18,729 bases of DNA, from NCBI GenBank assembly GCA_910584935.1, contig CAJUDU010000047.1, positions 1-18,729 of the forward strand. Reading direction: 5' to 3'. The translations under genes and the position numbers were made by a program. Below, piece by piece: positions 8,642 to 14,349 of the stretch (position 1 is its first letter; every line of letters starts with the position of its first letter). This DNA is from an uncultured Butyricicoccus sp. Lineage in GTDB: Bacteria > Bacillota > Clostridia > Oscillospirales > Butyricicoccaceae. The notes under the pieces were generated by a model that did no database searches, was not told the origin of the DNA, and saw only the letters and a program-made list of their open reading frames with translations.

Positions 8642-8910
8642 TCTTTTGCCTCCTTTGCTTGTTTTTCAATTTTGCGATAATATTTTTCCTCAAATTTTTG
8701 TGCTGATATCTGGTCTGGGCGCACCAGCAGCAATCTGCATTGCAAACAATACGCGCTTTCAGCTGGCGGCTGGTCATACAGCATATTCCCTGACAAATTC
8801 AGCGCTGGCGCAAGCAGCCCCGGCAGTTTGGCTTTCCAGTCCAGCCCAGCTTCATACCGCAGCCTGCCTTCCAGCATGGCATTACCGCAATATGGGCAAA
8901 ACATTTTCAT
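8638..8910 (-). CDS. Small zinc-ribbon protein of unknown function
   Basis: 90 residues. Two Cys pairs, FCPYCG (5-8) and YCLQC (55-58), can form one zinc ribbon. The section between them (DWKAKLPGLLAPAL) is hydrophobic but not a membrane segment. The C-terminus is a charged helix rich in Lys and Glu. The protein resembles small DUF6487/PF20097-like zinc-ribbon proteins, recalled from family shape only. Its ATG overlaps the uvrB stop (ATGA) and its stop overlaps the GTG of the EFR1 gene, so translation of all three is coupled. That coupling is the best evidence that it is a real gene. The function is not known. Confidence 0.82.
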   Translation of the reverse strand: MKMFCPYCGNAMLEGRLRYEAGLDWKAKLPGLLAPALNLSGNMLYDQPPAESAYCLQCRLLLVRPDQISAQKFEEKYYRKIEKQAKEAKE

Positions 8911-10913
8911 GTCAAAAACCCCTTTTTGCGTTTTTCCTTTTGGGTTTTCTGTTCGCCCTGTAATGCTTGGATTTTATCCCGCAGTTCGGCGGCAAGCTCA
9001 AATTCAAGCAGCTTTGCCGCTTCCTTCATCTGACGGGTCAGGCGCGCAATTTCGGCGGCAGTTTCCGCGTCGGTTCGTTTTTTGCCCTTGCCGCGCCCAC
9101 GCGGCAATTTGCCTTCGCTGGAGATTTCAATAACATCCTTAACCGTCTTTTTGACGGTTTTCGGCACAATGCCATGGGCGGCATTAAACTCTTCCTGTAA
9201 TTTGCGGCGGCGTTCGGTTTCGGAAATGGCACGGTGCATGGAGGGCGTTTCTTTGTCCGCATACATAATCACCATCCCTTTTTCGTTGCGCGCCGCACGC
9301 CCAATGGTTTGAATCAGTGAGGTTTCTGAACGTAAAAATCCTTCTTTATCCGCGTCAAGGATGGCAACCAACGACACTTCGGGCAAGTCCAACCCTTCGC
9401 GCAGCAAGTTAATGCCTACCAGCACATCATAAACACCCAAACGCAAATCCCGAATGAGTTCCTGTCGTTCCATAGTTTTTACATCATGGTGCATATACCG
9501 CACCTTTACCCCGACTTCTTCCAAATAACCGGTCAAATCCTCTGCCATTTTCTTAGTTAATGTGGTAATCAGCACCCGTTCTTTTTTATCCACACGGTCA
9601 TGGATTTCACCCAGCAAATCATCAAGCTGCCCCTCGACTGGGCGCACAGAAATCAGCGGGTCAAGCAGCCCTGTCGGACGGATAACCTGTTCAACAACTT
9701 GCCCTGCGCGTTCCCGCTCATAATCGCCCGGTGTTGCGGATACATATAATACCTGGTTAATCCGTTCGTTAAATTCATTAAAATTCAGCGGACGGTTGTC
9801 CATCGCGGACGGCAAACGGAACCCATTATCAACAAGGCTTTCTTTACGGGCGCGGTCGCCATGGTACATGGCGCGCACCTGCGGCAATGTGACATGGCTT
9901 TCATCTACAATCAGTAAAAAATCCTTTGGAAAATGGTCAATCAGTGTAAATGGGGAGCTGCCAGGTGCTCTGCCCGATAAAACCCGCGAATAATTTTCGA
10001 TGCCTGAACAAAACCCGATTTCCTGCAACATTTCAATATCATACCGGGTGCGCTGGGCAATGCGCTGGGCTTCCACCAACTTGCCGTTTGCCGTGAACCA
10101 TGCCACCCGTTCCTCGAGTTCACGTTCCAGCTCTTTGATGGCAACTTCCAATTTATCACGGCTGGTGACATAATGGCTGGCGGGAAAAATCGCGATATGA
10201 TTTAATGCGGAAATGCTTTTGCCGGTCAGTGGGTCAATCCGACTGATGCGGTCAATTTCATCCCCAAAAAATTCCACACGCACACAATCGCTGTCAGAAT
10301 AAACCGGCCAGATTTCCACGGTATCCCCACGCACCCGGAAACGGTTGCGTTCAAATGCAATATCATTGCGTTCATATTGGATATCAATCAGTTTATGGAT
10401 CAGTTCTTCCCGGCTTTTTTCCATGCCGGGACGCAGGGAAACCACCATATTTTTATAATCAATCGGGTCGCCCAGCGAATAAATGCAGGATACTGACGCG
10501 ACAATGATTACATCTTCACGCTCTGCCAGCATAGTTGTCGCGGAATGCCGCAGGCGGTCAATTTCATCATTGATGGCGCTGTCTTTTTCAATATAGGTAT
10601 CTGTAGATGCGATATAGGCTTCGGGCTGATAATAATCATAATAGGACACAAAATATTCCACCGCATTATTGGGGAAAAATTCGCGCAGCTCGGTGCAAAG
10701 CTGTGCGGCTAATGTTTTATTGTGCGCTAAGACAAGGGTTGGCTTGCCCACCCGCTCAATAAGGTTTGCCATGGTAAAGGTTTTGCCGGAACCTGTGACC
10801 CCAAGCAATACTTGTTCATCGACGCCATTTTGAAAGCCGAGAGAGAGTTTTTCTACCGCTTCGGGCTGATCCCCAGCCATTTGGTATGGGCTGACCACTT
10901 GAAATTCAGGCAT
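8907..10913 (-). CDS. uvrB: Excinuclease ABC subunit B (UvrB)
   Basis: The helicase-like damage-verification subunit of nucleotide excision repair, 668 residues. Visible motifs are Walker A GVTGSGKT (38-45), the DNA-clamping beta-hairpin with YYDYYQPEAY (91-100) and following residues, DESH (337-340) and motif VI QTIGRAAR (535-542). A C-terminal UVR domain (about 621-655) contacts UvrC. AAAGGAGGT stands about 13 nt upstream of the ATG, a longer spacing than usual. The gene starts 39 nt after radC and overlaps the next gene by 4 nt. No uvrC is present in the window. Confidence 0.98.
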   Translation of the reverse strand: MPEFQVVSPYQMAGDQPEAVEKLSLGFQNGVDEQVLLGVTGSGKTFTMANLIERVGKPTLVLAHNKTLAAQLCTELREFFPNNAVEYFVSYYDYYQPEAYIASTDTYIEKDSAINDEIDRLRHSATTMLAEREDVIIVASVSCIYSLGDPIDYKNMVVSLRPGMEKSREELIHKLIDIQYERNDIAFERNRFRVRGDTVEIWPVYSDSDCVRVEFFGDEIDRISRIDPLTGKSISALNHIAIFPASHYVTSRDKLEVAIKELERELEERVAWFTANGKLVEAQRIAQRTRYDIEMLQEIGFCSGIENYSRVLSGRAPGSSPFTLIDHFPKDFLLIVDESHVTLPQVRAMYHGDRARKESLVDNGFRLPSAMDNRPLNFNEFNERINQVLYVSATPGDYERERAGQVVEQVIRPTGLLDPLISVRPVEGQLDDLLGEIHDRVDKKERVLITTLTKKMAEDLTGYLEEVGVKVRYMHHDVKTMERQELIRDLRLGVYDVLVGINLLREGLDLPEVSLVAILDADKEGFLRSETSLIQTIGRAARNEKGMVIMYADKETPSMHRAISETERRRKLQEEFNAAHGIVPKTVKKTVKDVIEISSEGKLPRGRGKGKKRTDAETAAEIARLTRQMKEAAKLLEFELAAELRDKIQALQGEQKTQKEKRKKGFLT

Positions 10914-10952
10914 AAAAAATACAGAACCTCCTTTTGTTTGCGATGCACAGGA

Positions 10953-11690
10953 TTATATGTATTTCATCACATCACTGTCGTGCATAGAGATAAATTCATC
11001 CCCTGCAATGATGATATGGTCTTGCAGGCTGATGCTTAATGCCGACAAGGTATCACGGATGGTACGGGTCACCTGCATATCATCATGGGAAGGCAGCGCC
11101 CGCCCACCTGGATGATTATGCGCCACGATAACACCTGCCGCCTGATGCCGGATTGCAAATTCCGCCAGCTTCCGGATTTCAATATGGGTAGCGCGGATGG
11201 TGCCGCGGCTGATTTCCTGGACGCCCAACACCCGTCCCTGGATATCTGTCGCAAGTGCAACAAAACGTTCTTCACTGATGCCTGTGAAATAAGGGGATAA
11301 ATACCGGCTCATTTTATCGCTGGTATCAAGCGCCAGCCCCTGCATATCCTTTTCCGCTTTATCAATGCCATAACGGCGCATGGTTTCCCGCACCAGCACA
11401 ATCAAAGCGGCGGTCTTCTCGCCAATCCCTTCCACACTTGCCAGCGCTTCCGGTGTCGCTTCAATCACACTATGGTAAGTATGGAATGTATCCATCAGCC
11501 GATGCGCAATCGGGTTGGTATCCCCACGCGGGATTGCAAAATACAACAGCAGTTCAAGCGCTTCATGGTCATTAAAGCCATCCAGCCCTTGTTTGCGAAA
11601 CCGTTCCAGCATCCGGGCACGGTGCCCACTGTGAATGGATTCTTTTGTATTTTTAGCTTTCCCTTTGCTGCCCTGCTTATCCATCTCCAT
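10953..11690 (-). CDS. radC: RadC/JAB-domain protein, first gene of the SOS operon
   Basis: 245 residues. The N-terminal helix-hairpin-helix region contains VEGIGEKTAALI (about 86-97). The C-terminal JAB/MPN domain has the metal motif H191-N-H193-P...S201-x-x-D204, with a conserved Glu near 140. The JAMM signature predicts a zinc metalloprotease-like fold, but the biochemical role of RadC is not settled, and the original E. coli repair phenotype was reassigned to another gene. The start is supported by GAAGGGGAAG just upstream of the ATG; a second Met two codons later is possible. It follows a sigma-A promoter with a LexA box and leads into uvrB after 39 nt, so it heads the repair operon. Confidence 0.93.
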   Translation of the reverse strand: MEMDKQGSKGKAKNTKESIHSGHRARMLERFRKQGLDGFNDHEALELLLYFAIPRGDTNPIAHRLMDTFHTYHSVIEATPEALASVEGIGEKTAALIVLVRETMRRYGIDKAEKDMQGLALDTSDKMSRYLSPYFTGISEERFVALATDIQGRVLGVQEISRGTIRATHIEIRKLAEFAIRHQAAGVIVAHNHPGGRALPSHDDMQVTRTIRDTLSALSISLQDHIIIAGDEFISMHDSDVMKYI

Positions 11691-11706
11691 GATCTTCCCC
11701 TTCTCG

Positions 11707-11720
11707 CAAACGTATGTTCC
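11707..11720 (-). promoter_or_regulatory. LexA/DinR (SOS) operator
   Basis: The minus strand reads GGAACATACGTTTG. This matches the Bacillus SOS consensus CGAACRNRYGTTYG at every position but the first. It lies just downstream of the -10 and about 17 nt before the radC start, a classic repressing position. It would place radC, uvrB, uvrA and their companions under LexA control. Confidence 0.78.
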
Positions 11721-11725
11721 TAATC

Positions 11726-11754
11726 ATTGTACCATATCTTTTTGCTGCCTGCAA
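11726..11754 (-). promoter_or_regulatory. Sigma-A promoter of the radC-uvrB-uvrA operon
   Basis: The minus strand has TTGCAG (11749-11754) and TACAAT (11726-11731) separated by 17 nt. The -35 falls in the loop and right arm of a short inverted repeat (11739-11760). Confidence 0.75.
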
Positions 11755-11767
11755 CAAAAATTTGACG

Positions 11768-12367
11768 TCACAGATGTATTTTTGTCATTGCTTCCTGTAG
11801 CACACGTTTACATAACGCCGTACCGCAAAGTTCTGGGAACGGCACAGTGGGTTGTGGTTTCCCTTCATATTCCCGCAACTGTTTGCCCATCCATAAAACA
11901 TCGCGCCACTGCCCGAATTTATACATACTGTTTTGATATGCCCCGGAAATAATGAATCCCATTGCTTTATGGAATTTGATGCTGCGTTCATTGGGTGAGG
12001 TAATCCCAACATAGATATTATAATAGCCCTGCATCCGCAACAGTTCAAATAAAGCGGAATAAAGCGCCCGGGCAATGCCATGGCGATGGAAGTCAGGGGC
12101 AACATAAATCGAAGTTTCCACCGACCATTGGTATGCGGCACGGGTACGGTGCGGGGACGCATAACCATAACCTGCTGGCTTACCATCAATTTCACAAATG
12201 AGCCAAGGCAATTTTTCTGAAAATGTTTGGATACGACGGCAAAATTCCTGCATATCTGGCGGCACATATTCCGAAGATACAGTTGTTTCCAATACATACG
12301 GCGCATAAATCGCAAGCATTTCCGCCGCATCGTCCAGCCGGGCCGGACGGATTTCAATAATACTCAT
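11768..12367 (-). CDS. GNAT-family N-acetyltransferase (phosphinothricin acetyltransferase-like)
   Basis: 199 residues with a single GNAT fold. IEIRPARLDDAAEMLAIYAPY at the N-terminus and the acetyl-CoA loop around DFHRHGIARALY (about 92-103) are as in the Pat/Bar-like subgroup. SPNERSIKFHKAMGF (about 142-156) is the conserved final strand and helix. The family transfers acetyl groups from acetyl-CoA to small amines such as phosphinothricin or amino-acid analogues; the real substrate cannot be told. The C-terminus extends about 25 residues past the core. The ATG follows AGAAGGAGA at a long spacing of about 13 nt. It has its own promoter. I see no terminator before radC, so some read-through into the repair operon is possible. 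Confidence 0.9.
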   Translation of the reverse strand: MSIIEIRPARLDDAAEMLAIYAPYVLETTVSSEYVPPDMQEFCRRIQTFSEKLPWLICEIDGKPAGYGYASPHRTRAAYQWSVETSIYVAPDFHRHGIARALYSALFELLRMQGYYNIYVGITSPNERSIKFHKAMGFIISGAYQNSMYKFGQWRDVLWMGKQLREYEGKPQPTVPFPELCGTALCKRVLQEAMTKIHL

Positions 12368-12409
12368 ATAAACCCAAATTCTCCTTCTGTTGATTCTCTG
12401 CTACACGCT

Positions 12410-12437
12410 ATTGTACCACATTCACCCCCTATTGCAA
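12410..12437 (-). promoter_or_regulatory. Sigma-A promoter of the GNAT gene
   Basis: The minus strand has TTGCAA (12432-12437) and TACAAT (12410-12415) with a 16-nt spacer, about 45 nt upstream of the start codon. Confidence 0.65.
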
Positions 12438-12502
12438 CTGTCTTTGCGAAATATCCGGCAAAAAAGAAAACCCCATACCATGTTAAACCCAAATCTATAC
12501 CT

Positions 12503-12586
12503 GATAAAAAATCCATAGCGGCTGTCAATGGTACTGGCCACTATGGATAACTAGATGCTTGTATCGGTTTCACTAATTAATTTCCA
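12503..12586 (-). ncRNA. Candidate small RNA ending in its own terminator
   Basis: A promoter-like pair and a rho-independent terminator bracket roughly 80 nt that I could not assign to a protein. The hairpin arms (12511-12521 and 12538-12548) pair over 11 bp as minus-strand RNA, including a G-U pair that would be a C-A mismatch on the plus strand. Six T follow on the minus strand, so the structure is built for minus-strand RNA. The 5' end is inferred from the -10. I recognise no RNA family. It could instead be a leftover leader or terminator of a lost gene. Confidence 0.4.
12506..12548 (-). terminator. Rho-independent terminator (minus strand)
   Basis: An 11-bp stem with a 16-nt loop, followed by TTTTTT on the minus strand. 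No annotated gene lies upstream of it on that strand apart from the candidate small RNA. Confidence 0.65.
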
Positions 12587-12591
12587 TTTGT

Positions 12592-12619
12592 ATTATATCA
12601 TGAATCCTTATGATTGCAA
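12592..12619 (-). promoter_or_regulatory. Promoter-like element for the candidate small RNA
   Basis: The minus strand has TATAAT (12592-12597) and TTGCAA (12614-12619) separated by 16 nt, in an AT-rich stretch. It points away from the tRNA and toward the terminator at 12506-12548. Confidence 0.45.
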
Positions 12620-12666
12620 TCCAAATCATATACTTAAAAACAATATGAAATAATTTAAAATTCCCC

Positions 12667-12696
12667 TTGACAAAACAGAAGACTATATGATATGAT
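12667..12696 (+). promoter_or_regulatory. Promoter of the tRNA-Pro gene
   Basis: A perfect TTGACA (12667-12672) and TATGAT (12691-12696) are 18 nt apart, about 25 nt before the tRNA. Confidence 0.7.
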
Positions 12697-12721
12697 AAAT
12701 ACCGTTGTGAATGCTCTATTT

Positions 12722-12797
12722 CGAGGTGTAGCGCAATTGGTAGCGCGCCTGCTTTGGGAGCAGGATGCTGCAGGTTCGAGTCCTGTCACTTCGACCA
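12722..12797 (+). tRNA. tRNA-Pro (anticodon TGG), CCA encoded
   Basis: A complete cloverleaf. The acceptor arm is CGAGGTG/CACTTCG with one G-U pair. The D stem is GCGC/GCGC and the anticodon stem CCTGC/GCAGG. The loop TTTGGGA gives anticodon TGG at 12755-12757. A 5-nt variable loop is followed by T stem GCAGG/CCTGT with loop TTCGAGT. Discriminator A and CCA are encoded. It is the only plus-strand gene I support in the window, and it stands alone between its promoter and terminator. Confidence 0.97.
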
Positions 12798-12804
12798 TCT
12801 AAAG

Positions 12805-12845
12805 ACGGTTATTCTGATACAATGGATATCAGGATAACCGTTTTT
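12805..12845 (+). terminator. Rho-independent terminator of the tRNA-Pro gene
   Basis: 13-bp arms (12805-12817 and 12829-12841) with one G-U pair and an 11-nt loop, then a run of T on the plus strand. It starts 7 nt after the tRNA CCA. Confidence 0.88.
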
Positions 12846-12890
12846 GATTTTGCTCAAACCGTTGAAAACAACTATTTTCTAATACTTTTA

Positions 12891-12933
12891 CAAAAAACGC
12901 CGCTGGGCTGGAAATCTATCCAGCCCAGCGGCG
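12891..12933 (-). terminator. Strong minus-strand rho-independent terminator, probably once that of rumA/rlmD
   Basis: A perfect 14-bp GC-rich stem (12898-12911 and 12920-12933) with an 8-nt loop, then six T on the minus strand. It lies about 80 nt downstream of the stop codon ending the rumA-like tail at 13015 and also ends leftward transcription from mcrC. With the tRNA terminator it forms a convergent pair. Confidence 0.88.
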
Positions 12934-13014
12934 AATCTTTTGTGTCGAAAGTGTCAACTTTATTTATGCAGCATCACAGCATACAGTCCGGATAGATATG
13001 TCAGGCTGCCCGCC

Positions 13015-13182
13015 CTATTCTCTATCCAAGCTAACAACCGTCTCCACATGGCTCGACACGTCCATTTTGATGTCAGAGCCTCCGTTCGTTCGCGGAAACA
13101 AATCCAGCCGATTTCATCTGAACTTATCCACTTTTCGCTTCGTTCGCCTCAACCCATTCGTTAGCGGAAACATATCCACCGT
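13015..13182 (-). pseudogene. Repeated remnants of the 3' end of a rumA/rlmD-type 23S rRNA methyltransferase gene
   Basis: In one minus-strand frame this stretch encodes TVDMFPLTNG, then a stop, then LDLFPRTNGG, and ends in SSHVETVVSLDRE and a stop at 13015. The C-terminus of RlmD/RumA reads like LDMFPHTGHLESMVLFSRV in E. coli, so both the DMFP-T and H-V-E-T blocks are recognisable. The FP block occurs twice and the link to HVETVV carries about 11 extra residues, so this is not a functional gene end. The 25-bp segments 13082-13106 and 13154-13178 agree at 22 positions and are exactly 72 bp apart. I read the region as footprints of repeated integration at the rumA 3' end; the body of the gene is not in the window. 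Confidence 0.45.
13037..13050. repeat. 14-bp direct repeat, left copy (possible attachment core)
   Basis: ACCGTCTCCACATG, identical to 17296-17309 and in the same orientation 4259 bp away. The minus strand encodes HVET in both copies. Flanks are not otherwise alike. Confidence 0.55.
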
Positions 13183-13229
13183 TTTCGGAAACCCGCATGA
13201 AATGGGACTTTTTCTGGAGTGGCGAATTC

Positions 13230-13284
13230 CATTGTCTCAACCTTTGATTGTTCCGCGAGTGCATGGGATTTCATTGTCTCAACC
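13230..13284. repeat. Two copies of a 13-bp direct repeat at the left end of the restriction island
   Basis: CATTGTCTCAACC occurs at 13230-13242 and 13272-13284, 42 bp apart. The second copy ends 4 bp from the mcrC stop. On the minus strand each reads GGTTGAGACAATG and encodes Val-Glu-Thr-Met. A near copy (11 of 13) is at 17332-17344 at the other end of the island. Confidence 0.6.
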
Positions 13285-13287
13285 ATG

Positions 13288-14349
13288 TTAGTCGGCTACA
13301 CCAAAGTGATTATCTACTATCGCATTCAGCTGTGAGGTTATCTCCGAGAAATCCCGGTTTAGGTCCAGCGTCTTTACACTGATCTGATTTCCGCTCATCT
13401 GGTAGCTGTTGTCAGGCTGGATGGCCTCGTCCGTTGCAGCATAAAGGAGCATGCCGGAAACCTTGTGGGGCTTGTCCCCGAACTCCGTATCCTTGTTCTT
13501 GACGTAGGTAAAGATCTGATACAGATTGCCGGAATGAAGCGTGTGGACGTCGTACTGAGTCTGCGTGGTATGCGTATAATACTTGGCGTCAATGATAAGG
13601 ACCTCGCTGCCTCTGGTGAGCATGATGTCGCTCTGCATTACCGGCAGCATCGTCCCGATACCATCATCCAAAGCCCACGGGATCTGCGAAGCCGTCGCTG
13701 TCACCTGCGGACACTCCTTGGCGTAGTATTCGAGGATGAATTTCTCGTACAGGCGGTTCATGCGCTGTTCATCCACAAAGGAGACTAGCTTGTATTCTCC
13801 GGTGTCCGTGGTCAGAAGCATTCCCTCCAGAATGAGCTGGCACAGGCTGATGAGCATACGATAGGTATTATTGTTCCTCTGGAAGCGAATGGCCGACCAG
13901 TGGATCGTGGTAGGATCGATTGTGTCGACATTCGAGAAGAACAGCATTTCCTTTTTCAGATCGCTTTTATACTCCTGATCCACCCTTGTGTGCCGGAGCA
14001 GAAGCATAACGGTCGTTTTCAGTATCTGATTCAGGAGATTGTTCTCGGAAAGCTCATCATACTCGCAGGTCAGTACCCGCTTTCTGGTAAGGCGGTTCTG
14101 AATAGTCCCCGGCATATCGATCTTGCCACGGACTACTGCAACATCCTCTTTGCGGTTCAAATACTCCCGGTACAGGCCTTGTTTCAACTGTCTGCTGATG
14201 CCCTTCGCCAGAATCGCAGTGAAGAGGTTATGCATGTTCTCGAACTCTTCGGTAGCAACATCCTCATAACCGCCTTGATTCAGCGTCGTGAAGGCATACG
14301 AAAGCATATAATATATGTTTTTTATGAAGATGCTCTTATCCTTAATCAT
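13288..14349 (-). CDS. mcrC: McrC-type nuclease subunit of a modification-dependent (type IV) restriction system
   Basis: 353 residues from the chosen start. The N-terminal half matches the McrBC-associated McrC domain (IKNIYYMLSYAF near the start). The C-terminal PD-(D/E)xK nuclease has RLYEKFILEYY (about 199-209), Asp241 in SDIMLTRG and D254-A-K256 in LIIDAKYYT. SGNLYQIFTYV (about 273-283) is the helix that usually follows. McrC is recruited by the McrB GTPase and cuts DNA carrying modified bases. I chose ATG 14349, which overlaps the mcrB stop as ATGA with AAGGTG 8-9 nt upstream. The longer reading from 14379 would add ten residues overlapping mcrB with no family support. The gene ends 4 bp from a flanking repeat. 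Confidence 0.92.
   Translation of the reverse strand: MIKDKSIFIKNIYYMLSYAFTTLNQGGYEDVATEEFENMHNLFTAILAKGISRQLKQGLYREYLNRKEDVAVVRGKIDMPGTIQNRLTRKRVLTCEYDELSENNLLNQILKTTVMLLLRHTRVDQEYKSDLKKEMLFFSNVDTIDPTTIHWSAIRFQRNNNTYRMLISLCQLILEGMLLTTDTGEYKLVSFVDEQRMNRLYEKFILEYYAKECPQVTATASQIPWALDDGIGTMLPVMQSDIMLTRGSEVLIIDAKYYTHTTQTQYDVHTLHSGNLYQIFTYVKNKDTEFGDKPHKVSGMLLYAATDEAIQPDNSYQMSGNQISVKTLDLNRDFSEITSQLNAIVDNHFGVAD

Noticed and set aside
11785..12357. 190-codon minus-strand frame overlapping the GNAT gene
   Set aside because: It runs inside the GNAT gene in another frame. The GNAT frame has clear family motifs; this one has none.
12722..12797. tRNA-Pro as the integration site of the island
   Set aside because: I found no second copy of the tRNA 3' end to the right, and two terminators separate it from the repeats. 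The rumA-like repeats explain the borders better.
12941..12960. GTGTCGAAAGTGTCAACTT as another attachment copy
   Set aside because: It vaguely resembles the V-E-T repeats on the minus strand (encoding KVDTFDT), but the match is too short to count.
13230..13284. CRISPR-like repeats
   Set aside because: Only two 13-bp copies, no further regular spacing and no cas genes.
13161..13286. Minus-strand ORF of 41 codons right after mcrC (MVETMKSHAL...)
   Set aside because: Two of its parts are the 13-bp repeats themselves, and I see no good ribosome site. More likely attachment-site sequence than a gene.
12998..13291. Plus-strand ORF of 97 codons over the repeat region
   Set aside because: It is opposite the rumA-like remnants and direct repeats, and I see no convincing ribosome site. 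Its composition follows the repeats.
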